DNA of 64,000 nt from Nitrospira sp. KM1. GTDB lineage: Bacteria > Nitrospirota > Nitrospiria > Nitrospirales > Nitrospiraceae. A program made the translations under genes and the position numbers. The notes under the pieces were generated by a model. That model worked only from the letters and a program-made list of their open reading frames with translations, searched no databases and had not been told where the DNA came from. The stretch is from contig NZ_AP022671.1 in the NCBI RefSeq assembly GCF_011405515.1, forward strand, positions 124,001 through 188,000, given 5' to 3'. Shown in pieces: positions 44,985-53,284 of this stretch. Numbering within the stretch: the first letter of the stretch is position 1; each line of letters starts with the position of its first letter.

Positions 44985-45758
44985 GTGACCTCATCAACGC
45001 TATCGAAGATACAACTTCGAGTTTCAGATACAGCCATTGAGCTATCGTTTCGCTGGAAGATCACACCTTCGTATTGCACGGTAAAACTGTATCGGACACT
45101 GACAGATCCAGACCCTCTCTTGATCGCCACGCCGACCGGATACGGCACCATCGCATTACAGGAGCCTCGGACCCTGTATTGCGAATTCATCAAAAACAGT
45201 GGAACGTTCACTCTTTATACGGAGACATGGCGGGAGCCTTCACTCGACGAAGTGATGCCGAAGTTGGATGCGGCCAAGACGCTGTTGAATCGCGATGAAG
45301 CCGGCGAAAAGGTCCTGTCACAAAAACACATAGCCGTTCTATATATTGACGGACACAAGGAAGACCGTTGGTACTATGCCGAGAGGTTGCAAAGGGTCTT
45401 CCCGGATTATCGTATTCTTCAGGCTGAAACCTTGGAAGGGGGACGTCAAATTCTGAAGCGCGAAGGCATTGATTGTCTTGTGCTTGAGCTCGACCTCCCG
45501 GACATGTCTGGATTTCACATGTTGACCGACTGCTTGCCGAGTGAAGGATCTCCTGCACGGCCAGTCATCGTGTTGACTCGGGTGCAGAATCGCGATCTGT
45601 GGGAGCTCGCGAAAACCAATGGGGCGTATGCCTGCTTGTGGAAATCCAATACGTCGGGGGACCTGCTAGCCAATTACGTTGAAAGGGGCCTCGCGCAAAT
45701 TGCTCTCTCCCATAAGGAGCGCAGTGGACGTCTTCACTCACTCGAAAGTTTACAATAG
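44985..45758 (+). CDS. Receiver-domain protein with unknown N-terminal domain
   Basis: 257 aa starting at GTG 44985; the exact start is uncertain. Residues about 118-235 form a CheY-like receiver: acidic pair in 'VLYIDGHKED', phospho-acceptor Asp in 'LELDLPDMSG', Thr in 'VLTRVQ' and Lys in 'LWKSN'. Residues 1-110 are beta-rich and unknown ('FRWKITPSYCTVKLYRTLTDPDPLL'). The C-terminus is a helix. No output domain recognised. No histidine kinase gene nearby. Confidence 0.65.
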   Translation: MTSSTLSKIQLRVSDTAIELSFRWKITPSYCTVKLYRTLTDPDPLLIATPTGYGTIALQEPRTLYCEFIKNSGTFTLYTETWREPSLDEVMPKLDAAKTLLNRDEAGEKVLSQKHIAVLYIDGHKEDRWYYAERLQRVFPDYRILQAETLEGGRQILKREGIDCLVLELDLPDMSGFHMLTDCLPSEGSPARPVIVLTRVQNRDLWELAKTNGAYACLWKSNTSGDLLANYVERGLAQIALSHKERSGRLHSLESLQ

Positions 45759-45838
45759 ATCCGGCTTCATCAACCTTCACCTATTCGCACTCCAAGCCCA
45801 GACTCCGTTGAGCCAGGCCTGTCCAGCTTCTAATTTGG

Positions 45839-46519
45839 TCATTCGATTAGTTTGTACGAACTGCAATGGAGTAAGAAGTTCTTTTTACAGGCACAATCTG
45901 GCACCGCACGTGACAATGCGGCGGCGACGGCGACGGCCGTGTTACATGACCACTGTGCTGCCTTGAATGTCCCAATACGATAAAACCAAGGATGCTGAGG
46001 ATCATTTGCCGAATCGATAATATGTTTTGCGCCGAAATCTCTTACGATTCTTTGAACAGATTCGAATATGAGTGAGCCATCCGGCCCGGTCTCCAGCTGA
46101 AACGATGCAGGTTTCGCATGCACTAAGGCATTATGCGCTCGAAATAATAGAGAGAAGTCCTGAAAAGGTTGAGCGCCCACATCAACTGGTTGTCCAGTTA
46201 GGATCTGCATGGCATTCTTGTATTTGTGCTCAATGGAGCCACGTCCTGCTTCGATTTCGGCGGCAAGGCGGATGAATTCCCGGATTTGTGGCGGGTCATG
46301 CCTAGTCGATTCAGGCAACATCGACAGGAGATCCGGCATTTCATTAATCAGGGCTTGGAGGGATAGCGCTGAAAAGATGATGGAAACGTAAGCATCGCTC
46401 TGTCCGCCTGCGGATGTGCGTGAATCGGTCGCAAGGCGTTCGCAGGCGGATTTAGCAATGCTGTAAAGAAGTCCCGAGTTGAAGTACTTGCCAGAGACGT
46501 TGAGTTCGCCAGGCAACAT
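45839..46519 (-). CDS. Hypothetical helical protein, possibly HEPN-like
   Basis: 226 aa, all-helical in character. 'LLFRAHNALVHAKPASF' resembles the RxxxxH-type signature of HEPN-like domains, and 'SIIFSALSLQALINEM' the first helix. No partner nucleotidyltransferase or antitoxin gene is next to it. No RBS of note. The C-terminal Cys-rich stretch ('CACKKNFLLHCSSYK') is unusual. Confidence in function is low. Confidence 0.5.
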   Translation of the reverse strand: MLPGELNVSGKYFNSGLLYSIAKSACERLATDSRTSAGGQSDAYVSIIFSALSLQALINEMPDLLSMLPESTRHDPPQIREFIRLAAEIEAGRGSIEHKYKNAMQILTGQPVDVGAQPFQDFSLLFRAHNALVHAKPASFQLETGPDGSLIFESVQRIVRDFGAKHIIDSANDPQHPWFYRIGTFKAAQWSCNTAVAVAAALSRAVPDCACKKNFLLHCSSYKLIE

Positions 46520-46849
46520 TAGTGCTTCTTATCATGTTATGCGAAAAGAAGTAAGCCGTACCGGTGGTCCAACTGTTCACTTTCCCGTCATCGATCATGG
46601 AGGATGGGTAGTCCTAACGCTTACACACTCGAACGTCCTGAACCGCCACGGCCATCTCATTACAACCTCCTATCGAATGTCCTTGTCAGCTAGCCCTGCG
46701 CCGCAATCCTTCCAGTAATTTCCACAGCGATCTCTACATCTTTCCATCGTGTATCGGGGCTAATGACGAATAGAGACGAGCATTTCATTGCGCCCCACAA
46801 ACGAGGTATTCTCAACTATGCTCAGAGAGATTTTCGACCGGAAACCCCA

Positions 46850-47161
46850 ATGATTGTAATTCTCAGGCTTGTCATACTCCTTATATATGCCGGTTGTACG
46901 TCTGCTCCGATGGAAGTGAGTCCGGGGGCCGTGATTTACAATCGACAACAAAAGGAGATTAGGACTCTGGCATTTCGGCCCTGTGGTACCAACGGTACCT
47001 GGGTGAAAATCAACGGATCTAGTATAGCCAGCGGATTCAGTTTTGAGTTCCAGCTTCCCGATGATTGCGTCGACTTACAAGCCCGATCTGATGATGGCAA
47101 GGTGGTAGGAACACAATATGACATAAAGCGCCAATACCCGTTTCGATGGGACCTCTATTAA
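46850..47161 (+). CDS. Small hypothetical lipoprotein
   Basis: 103 aa from ATG 46850; upstream codons back to 46763 give an unlikely polar leader. 'MIVILRLVILLIYAGCTS' is a lipoprotein signal. The mature part is a small beta-rich domain with two Cys ('FRPCGTNGTWVKI', 'PDDCVDLQAR'). No family recognised. It precedes the lipoprotein at 47191 by 29 bases. Confidence 0.6.
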   Translation: MIVILRLVILLIYAGCTSAPMEVSPGAVIYNRQQKEIRTLAFRPCGTNGTWVKINGSSIASGFSFEFQLPDDCVDLQARSDDGKVVGTQYDIKRQYPFRWDLY

Positions 47162-47190
47162 GACGTTGATAAGGATAATCTGGAGTCGCT

Positions 47191-48090
47191 ATGTCTAGGT
47201 TAAAGTGTTGTATCTTGCTCGCTGCAGTCGTTGCATTCACAGGTTGCTCCAACCGGTATTTGTTGATCTCGAAATTTGTCGCCAAGCCTCAAGCACCTCA
47301 GGCACCAGAAATTCTTGAAACCCCCACTTATTTGGCAGAGCACACGAAGATAAAAACGGTGGCAGTCCGTGCTCCGGATGGCTGCTCAAACCGGACTACA
47401 GATGAAAGCACAGGGTCGGCGATTTCTAAGGGGGCCATCATGCGGACGACCTGCGGTGTGGAAATGGCAGAACTTGAGAAGAAATTAGCCAAAGCCGGTT
47501 ATCGTGTGATTTCGTGGAAAGTGCTTGAGCGTGAAATGAGTAATAAAGTTTCGGCAACAGAGGCTGCGGGCTCGCTAGGAGCCGAAGCCCTCTTTCAGAT
47601 CAACTCTCTGGAGCGTTCACAAAAGCACATAGGTAAGGATGCTCTGTGGGAAAGGGAATTCTACGATACAAATGAATCAGGGGCCAAAATACGAGAGCAT
47701 GCCTTTGACGATCCAACCCGTGCCTACTTTAAAAAACAGTATTTTGATCAATTCGAGAGTAATGTGGATTTGGAGCGCCTTGCGATCACGCTTGACGCGA
47801 ATGCCGTGTTTGTGAAGACTGGTGAATCGATCTGGTATTACCGCTGGACCTATGCAGACCCGGCGGCGATTGATTACCGCAAGGAAGTGCTGGTCAAGTG
47901 TAAATCGGACAACCGGGACTGCGCGGATTTTAAGCCGCGTAGTCAGAACCCAATCGAACCCAAGATGACCGTCGCCGGGGAAAGTGAAGCTGTAAGCGTC
48001 ACCGAAAAACCGGAGGATAAAAAAGAAGCCATGTATGCCCAATTACTATCGACTGTGATGAGTGACTTGGTAAGAAACTTTTCAAAGTAA
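47191..48090 (+). CDS. Hypothetical lipoprotein
   Basis: 299 aa with lipobox 'VAFTGC'. The body has an alpha/beta character, 'ELEKKLAKAGYRVISWKVLEREMSNKVSATEAAGSLGAEALFQINSLE', as in proteins that pair a GNA1162/CsgG-like domain with lipid anchoring. This resemblance is weak. A CxxC-like element occurs in the C-terminal part ('KCKSDNRDC'). Probably translated with the preceding small lipoprotein. Confidence 0.6.
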   Translation: MSRLKCCILLAAVVAFTGCSNRYLLISKFVAKPQAPQAPEILETPTYLAEHTKIKTVAVRAPDGCSNRTTDESTGSAISKGAIMRTTCGVEMAELEKKLAKAGYRVISWKVLEREMSNKVSATEAAGSLGAEALFQINSLERSQKHIGKDALWEREFYDTNESGAKIREHAFDDPTRAYFKKQYFDQFESNVDLERLAITLDANAVFVKTGESIWYYRWTYADPAAIDYRKEVLVKCKSDNRDCADFKPRSQNPIEPKMTVAGESEAVSVTEKPEDKKEAMYAQLLSTVMSDLVRNFSK

Positions 48091-48196
48091 AAACGGCACA
48101 AAAGGATGCTCCGGTTGGGCAAGCCCGGTCGAATGGCCCAAAGGGCTTACATCGTTCTGTGATCGCACCCTTTCAGGGAAGGTTTGTTTGTATGTT

Positions 48197-48646
48197 TTAT
48201 TTCGTCTCCGGTGCCGTATCGGACGGGTTGGCCATACCGGCGTCTGACTGTTCGCCCTCGACTCCTCGACGCTGGATTGTTCCGCTGGCTGGTGCAGGCA
48301 TCCGACCAGGGGTAGTCGTCTGCGGCTGAAGCTGTTGAAGGCTTCCAGGAGGAACGTTGATGGCCTGTGTATGTTCAGTACCAGTGCAATCGCGGGTCGT
48401 GCCGCTATGCCCGCCGGTTGTACACGCATGGCCGAGACAGGCCTCTAATGAGGATTCGGTGAACTGCACGGCCCCCGATGGTCCAAAGTGCTCCTTCCCC
48501 GTTGAATCTACATACCTACAGGCGCATTTACAGGCCCAATAGGTTGAGCCTTTCTTCGGTTTCGCCCAGCCGTCGTTCGACACTATCAGGACCGCGAGAA
48601 GGCTACCGGCCACCAGACTGGCTCTTACAATCCATGCGGTTGGCAT
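48197..48646 (-). CDS. Small secreted Cys-rich protein
   Basis: 149 aa with a signal peptide ending 'NDGWAKP'. The mature N-half has seven to eight Cys ('WACKCACRYVD', 'LEACLGHACTTGG', 'RDCTGT'), then a Pro/Gln/Ser-rich tail. Likely a disulfide-stabilised periplasmic or exported protein. No family recognised. Confidence 0.55.
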   Translation of the reverse strand: MPTAWIVRASLVAGSLLAVLIVSNDGWAKPKKGSTYWACKCACRYVDSTGKEHFGPSGAVQFTESSLEACLGHACTTGGHSGTTRDCTGTEHTQAINVPPGSLQQLQPQTTTPGRMPAPASGTIQRRGVEGEQSDAGMANPSDTAPETK

Positions 48647-48660
48647 ACTGTGCTCCCTTC

Positions 48661-49373
48661 TTTAGTTAAGGTTTCTGCTGAGTAAGTCGCTGGCAGACCG
48701 TATACGGTTCAATGCGATGAGAAGAAAAAAGCATTTGATAGAGTATGGAGCATAGGTGCGATGCATTAGATGACATCTGGTCTCATGCGGTGATGGATTG
48801 CCCAATCGTGACCGCATGATCGGTAGTTTATTTCTTCGTTAAGCCGCTAACGCGTCGTTGTAACTATGACTCAACCATTGGAGATTGGTCGCCGTATCTG
48901 TCATCAAAAGTCTATCTCCGGACATCAAGAAATCGCTGTTGATGATTGCGGCGCGGGCATTTTCGGGTAGAACAATGAAACCAGCAGTACGACGAGCGGG
49001 AGAATCTCATGACGCGCGCCTTAGGATAAGTGGATTACCACTATTGCGCTGGGACTGCGCACTGACGGTTCGATTAAAGGATTCAGCAGATTAAAACAAT
49101 AGAAAAGAGCGGCGAGCGATAGATTCTTGACGAGGATTACACGCAAAATACGTGTAATTTATCACTGCGATCGTGAATGATCGGCTCGTCGGCGGGAGGC
49201 CCTCAGCTCATGTCGAAGATTGGGACCGGGTCAATCGGCCTGGATCGGCTGAAAAACCTCCTCGCTCAATCAAGAGCCAAGAAAGGATAGGAATCTTTTC
49301 GGGGGCTCGTCCTGTAGTCATGAGGCGGTCCCCTCGGAACGATGATGATGGAGTGGCCGGATGTGGAGTGAGC
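48661..49373. other. Gene-poor region with one palindrome
   Basis: About 700 bases with no supported gene; open frames at 48885 and 49173 lack ribosome sites and family resemblance. It contains the palindrome at 49136-49158. Confidence 0.4.
49136..49158. repeat. Inverted repeat
   Basis: ATTACACG-CAAAATA-CGTGTAAT, a perfect 8-base arm around a 7-base AT-rich centre, followed by TT. It could be an operator or a weak terminator. No gene is close enough to decide. Confidence 0.45.
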
Positions 49374-49694
49374 CTAGTTGCTCTTCATTAGTTTCTCTAT
49401 GTCCTCCCGATTTATGAGTCTGTTACGAGCATCAACCAACGCCATGCCAGGAACCCCACTGCGAAACCAGGGAACTCCTAAAAGTAGTGTCCATTTCCAA
49501 GAATTGGAGAATCCTTCTCCATTAGATTTCCAAAACTGATAGACCATGTCCAAGCCGCCCTCAAAAAAGTATGGGCGACTAATTCCTAATACGACTATAG
49601 CTCCTCCCGTGATACCGACTACCGGCCTTAATGTAAGTCCAATAATCCACCGGTATTCATCATTCAATAGGCGCTGTCGCTCGTGGTTGTCCAT
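49374..49694 (-). CDS. Small hypothetical protein with one membrane segment
   Basis: 106 aa. 'WIIGLTLRPVVGITGGAIVVLGI' is one likely membrane helix. A second hydrophobic part is 'WKWTLLLGVPWF'. No family recognised. Start at ATG 49694. Low confidence. Confidence 0.4.
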   Translation of the reverse strand: MDNHERQRLLNDEYRWIIGLTLRPVVGITGGAIVVLGISRPYFFEGGLDMVYQFWKSNGEGFSNSWKWTLLLGVPWFRSGVPGMALVDARNRLINREDIEKLMKSN

Positions 49695-49760
49695 GTTGTA
49701 GCTGAGTGTAAGAGGTAAATGGGGGATACGTGCAATAACCCGATGGTAGAGGAGGGAGTA

Positions 49761-50015
49761 ATGGCGCGGAAAGGATGGGTTGACCGCGGACTACTAGAGA
49801 AGCTGAACGCTGAAGGAAAGAAAGTCTGGTTTGGCAGCTTTCACACCAAGACGGCTGCGCGTGACTTCTACAACAAGGCGAAGCTCGAACAGCCGGATGA
49901 TTCGGCACGAACAAAGATGTTCAAAGACTGGTGTCGGGCTTTATCCGCCGACGACAGTTACGATAAAGCGATAAAGAGTCGGCGGCTCACACGAAGTGTG
50001 GTTTGGTGGCGGTGA
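49761..50015 (+). pseudogene. Truncated integrase remnant next to tRNA-Met
   Basis: From ATG 49761 (GAGGAGGGAG upstream) the frame reads 'MARKGWVDRGLLEKLNAEGK' and then 'WFGSFHTKTAARDFYNKAKLEQ', the start of the N-terminal arm domain of tyrosine recombinases. The usual middle ('...YVRLYHEGKERR...') appears deleted, and the whole catalytic part is missing. It ends inside the tRNA 3' end on the other strand. Phage integrases often insert at tRNA 3' ends, so this is probably a relic of an integrated element. Confidence 0.5.
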
Positions 50016-50079
50016 CCCGGATCGAACGGGTGACCCGCGGCTTATGAGTCCGCTGCTCTGCCAACTGAGCTACACCGCC
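50004..50079 (-). tRNA. tRNA-Met (CAT)
   Basis: Minus strand, 76 nt with encoded CCA. Acceptor GGCGGTG/CACCGCC, D-arm GCTCAGTTGGCAGAGC, anticodon loop CTCATAA with anticodon CAT, T-arm ACCCG-TTCGATC-CGGGT. The top of the anticodon stem next to the loop is an A-G mismatch (A31-G39), with four good pairs below. The type (elongator Met rather than Ile2 with modified C34) is likely but not certain. It lies next to the integrase remnant. Confidence 0.93.
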
Positions 50080-50234
50080 ACGAGGAGATATTTTGCGAGA
50101 GGCGACCTTTGTTGGCCCACAACTATATAGATGATCAGTCGGACTTCATTTATATCATGCCCAAAAAGAGGGCGTAAAGACGGCGTTGGACGGAATGAGC
50201 ATCCGCTCCGGACAGAGCGAGCGTTCCTCCCTGC

Positions 50235-51668
50235 TCAACGCATCTGAGCCTTGAGTTCTCCTTTGGCAACCATCTGTATTTCAACGCCTCCTTTGACGGG
50301 ATAAATCCCTTTCGGTTCGAGAGCGGTGACGGTCCCTTCGAGCCGCGTCCTTTCATCGAGATCACGGGTCAGAGTATCGGAGAGCTGTTTCTTGAACGCA
50401 TTCATCCGGCCTGCAAGTTTGATGTGTGTTTCGGGCTCAATTTGCGTCAGCAGACTGTCATGGGCAAAAAAATCCGCAGACTCGACCAGGACATTCTTTG
50501 TGTCCACCGTGTAGTCAAAATTTGCAAATTTGAGCTCCTGTAAGGTCGAATCGTATACGGGATTCCCAGTCGCATAGATCTTGCCGTTCATCGCGCCGGT
50601 GACGCCGAGCTCGATGATGAGTTTGGACCCGCTTCCGTAGAGCTGCGCCGATGTGATTTTCATGGGCTCTCCAACGGACGTCTGAATTTCCTGCCCGATC
50701 AGCCGCAGCCGCAGCCGCTCATTGATGTATGGATAGTCGATCGTGATCGGAACGGCTAGGTTGAAGCCGTTCTGATTATTCTTCGTGAGCCGGAGTGGAG
50801 GCAGCGGACGGACTCCAGCCTCTGGTTTCTGTCCTTGATGAATCGTGGGCCTTAGGAGCATTTCCAAAGAGGTCTGAACCGTCTGGTTTCCATCGGATCC
50901 GATCGGCGCCGCGAGCACATCCGTTGGATTGAGCAGGAGCCAGAAATCATCTCTCAAGGCAACGGGTTCTTGAAGCCGCTGCCAGATGATCTGTGCGCGT
51001 TGCCGGGATTCGCTGCGTTCGCGGACCATGGCGTCCACGGATTCGGCCAGCGTCCGGAGGCGCTGGTTGACCAGTTGCTTGAGGATCGGCGTCGCATCCG
51101 TGTCCAGATTACTGAGCCGGCAGGTGTCGGGAAATTCCGGCTGATCGAATGACGTGGTCGATCGCACCGTCCAGTGATCGGTCCAGTTGAAGGCCGAGTG
51201 GCCTTTCAATTTGATGTGCTTGGCAGGATCAGCGGACGAGTACCCACAGTTTCCCTCGACTGAGAGGCCTTCAGGGAGAGTCATGCGAAGAGCCAGGCGA
51301 TATTGAATATCCGGAAACTGCGTCAAAAACTTGTTTTCCACCACTTGATAGTGAAAGGGGCCTCGAAGCATCCGGTATTTGTATTGAAGAGCAGTGTGGT
51401 CAGGAAGCTCCCCGCCGTCCTGCCATGCATCTTCGTGCCCGGACTCGGCCGGCACCGAAGCATTGACGGCGAGAGCCAGTTCCCGAATCGGGAGGCTGAT
51501 GTTGAGATGCACGACCGAATCCGCAACCGGCGGAACCGGAGGGGGAGGGGCGAGTGCTCCGGTCGGCTTGGGAATATCGATCGCCGTTCCGCCGCACCCG
51601 GTGGCCACCATGAATGACGCGATCAGGATTGAACGATCGATGACGTTGCGAGCCGGTGGGCGTTGCAT
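50235..51668 (-). CDS. DUF4403-family lipoprotein
   Basis: 477 aa. Lipobox 'MVATGC'. 'HLNISLPIRELALAVNASVP' near the start and 'TIDYPYINERLRLRLIGQEI' mark the DUF4403 (SMP-like tubular lipid-binding) family. A Pro-rich linker ('PPPPVPPV') lies between anchor and domain. It is a likely outer-membrane or periplasmic lipid-related protein. Followed after 27 bases (on the minus strand) by the next gene. Confidence 0.75.
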   Translation of the reverse strand: MQRPPARNVIDRSILIASFMVATGCGGTAIDIPKPTGALAPPPPVPPVADSVVHLNISLPIRELALAVNASVPAESGHEDAWQDGGELPDHTALQYKYRMLRGPFHYQVVENKFLTQFPDIQYRLALRMTLPEGLSVEGNCGYSSADPAKHIKLKGHSAFNWTDHWTVRSTTSFDQPEFPDTCRLSNLDTDATPILKQLVNQRLRTLAESVDAMVRERSESRQRAQIIWQRLQEPVALRDDFWLLLNPTDVLAAPIGSDGNQTVQTSLEMLLRPTIHQGQKPEAGVRPLPPLRLTKNNQNGFNLAVPITIDYPYINERLRLRLIGQEIQTSVGEPMKITSAQLYGSGSKLIIELGVTGAMNGKIYATGNPVYDSTLQELKFANFDYTVDTKNVLVESADFFAHDSLLTQIEPETHIKLAGRMNAFKKQLSDTLTRDLDERTRLEGTVTALEPKGIYPVKGGVEIQMVAKGELKAQMR

Positions 51669-51695
51669 ACTCTCTCCTCTTGAATCTAAACGCGG

Positions 51696-52385
51696 TTAAT
51701 GGATGAAGCGATCAAGAGCCCCGCGGAGGCCGTTGGCTCCCGCGTTCAACACGTCCTTGTTGGCCAAAATGTCTTCAGGTTTGACCGGCTTGCCATAGTA
51801 GCGCTCGTTGTCACCGGAATTGGCGGTAATGGCGAATCCGTCCAAAGACAACCCTATGTATGCTCCCTTCGTCGCTCCGAAGGACACCACGTCGAGGCTC
51901 GCGCTGAGATCTTCACCGTAGGGACCGAGGGACAGGCCTCCGTCCAATCCAAGCTTGACTGTGCCCATGCCGTAAAAGCGTTCCAGACCTGAGAACGTTT
52001 TGATGGCGAGGACGACTTCCGAGGCATCAGCGCCGACCTGTAGGCCGACACTGCCTGATGTCATTCTATAGAAGGCGGGCGGCGACCATCCGCCATTGAC
52101 AAAATCTCTTGCGAGAAGGACACCGCCACCTCCCGATGCGCCGACAAGAAAGGCGCCCCGCCAGAGCCGTGGGACGATGAAGACCGCCTTGACGTTGGGT
52201 GACTCACTGACGTACCAGGCGGCAATACCAGGTTCGGTGAGGAATCGTTCGAACGTCGATTGGGCGCGCTGTACTAATTCCTGCTGGTCTGATATGTCTT
52301 CGGCGGCGGCGGCCGATGGGACCAAGCCTGTAGTGGAGATCACCCACAATGATAGGCAGAGAAGAAGTTGTCGTTTGGATGTCAT
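51696..52385 (-). CDS. SYLF (YSC84)-domain exported protein
   Basis: 229 aa with signal peptide ending 'SAAAAED'. 'GGGGVLLARDFVNGGWSPPAFYRMTSGSVGLQVGADASEVVLAIKT' is the SYLF/YSC84 lipid-binding pattern ('G.G.L..R...G.WS.P.F...G...G.Q.GA'). Located with other envelope proteins. Role unknown. Confidence 0.85.
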   Translation of the reverse strand: MTSKRQLLLCLSLWVISTTGLVPSAAAAEDISDQQELVQRAQSTFERFLTEPGIAAWYVSESPNVKAVFIVPRLWRGAFLVGASGGGGVLLARDFVNGGWSPPAFYRMTSGSVGLQVGADASEVVLAIKTFSGLERFYGMGTVKLGLDGGLSLGPYGEDLSASLDVVSFGATKGAYIGLSLDGFAITANSGDNERYYGKPVKPEDILANKDVLNAGANGLRGALDRFIH

Positions 52386-52527
52386 ATGTCCACTAGGGAG
52401 TTTTTAAGCCCGTTGCATTCTTGTACAATAAACGGGAGGGCAGACTATCAAAGTGCCGCGTAGCCCGCAAGAGAATGCTCAGCCGACACGCCATTTCACC
52501 CGGACCATACCTGAAGGCCACGATCCG

Positions 52528-53217
52528 ATGAACCGTCAAAAGACGGGCATCAGATGGGCAAGCGCATGGCATACGGTGGTTGCCGTATCCTTTCTGTGTG
52601 CCGGATGTATGCTCGAACAGGAGATTTCCCGCACCCCGAGAACGGCGGTGGAGCAGCTGCTCCTGACCGAAGCCGTTGAGATGGCCCTGAAAAATGTCGC
52701 GCTGTCGCTTCCCGATCGCAGCCGGCTCGTCATCGACGTCACGGGCTTGCATACAGACCGCGCGCTGATCACGCAGCCGGGAACCGGGATCAATCTGACC
52801 ACGACGAACCAACAGGTCCTTCAGGGGGGATCGCTCGACCTGGTGTTCATCCGGGACGCCGTCAGTACCGCCTTGTCCAAACAGGGATATCGGATACACG
52901 GGTTTGCACCGGTGGATACGGAACCGGATTATGTCGCCCGGATCTTTGTGGAGTCGTGGGGGACGATGCAAGGTGTGACATTTTTCGGCATGCCCCCCGT
53001 ACAGAGCCTGCTGATTCCTTTTTCACTTCCCGAGTTGACGCTCTATAAATATCAGCATCAGAGAGGATATGGCCGCCTGCACATCGATTTCTTCAACTAT
53101 AAAGACGGTCAGTACGTTGATTCGACCTCCACGATCATCGGCCGCACATTCTATGATCAGTACACGGTTCTGTTCTTCATCACCTGGGTCAAAACCGATT
53201 TGACCGTTCCCCCGTGA
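52528..53217 (+). CDS. Hypothetical lipoprotein
   Basis: 229 aa from ATG 52528 (upstream codons back to 52453 lack signal character). Lipobox 'FLCAGC'. 'RTAVEQLLLTEAVEMAL' and 'GSLDLVFIRDAVSTALSKQGYRI' indicate a periplasmic alpha/beta domain; hydrophobic 'VQSLLIPFSLPEL' follows. The C-terminus 'FYDQYTVLFFITWVKTDL' could insert in the membrane. Family not recognised with confidence. Confidence 0.7.
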   Translation: MNRQKTGIRWASAWHTVVAVSFLCAGCMLEQEISRTPRTAVEQLLLTEAVEMALKNVALSLPDRSRLVIDVTGLHTDRALITQPGTGINLTTTNQQVLQGGSLDLVFIRDAVSTALSKQGYRIHGFAPVDTEPDYVARIFVESWGTMQGVTFFGMPPVQSLLIPFSLPELTLYKYQHQRGYGRLHIDFFNYKDGQYVDSTSTIIGRTFYDQYTVLFFITWVKTDLTVPP

Positions 53218-53284
53218 GCATTCGTCCCAGGTGTGCTACACTCCCGCCGCCATCCTGATTCCTTCAACCTTGTGGTGATCTGCC

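Noticed and set aside
48885-49391. Two short plus-strand frames
   Set aside because: No ribosome sites or recognisable products; composition as in surrounding non-coding DNA.
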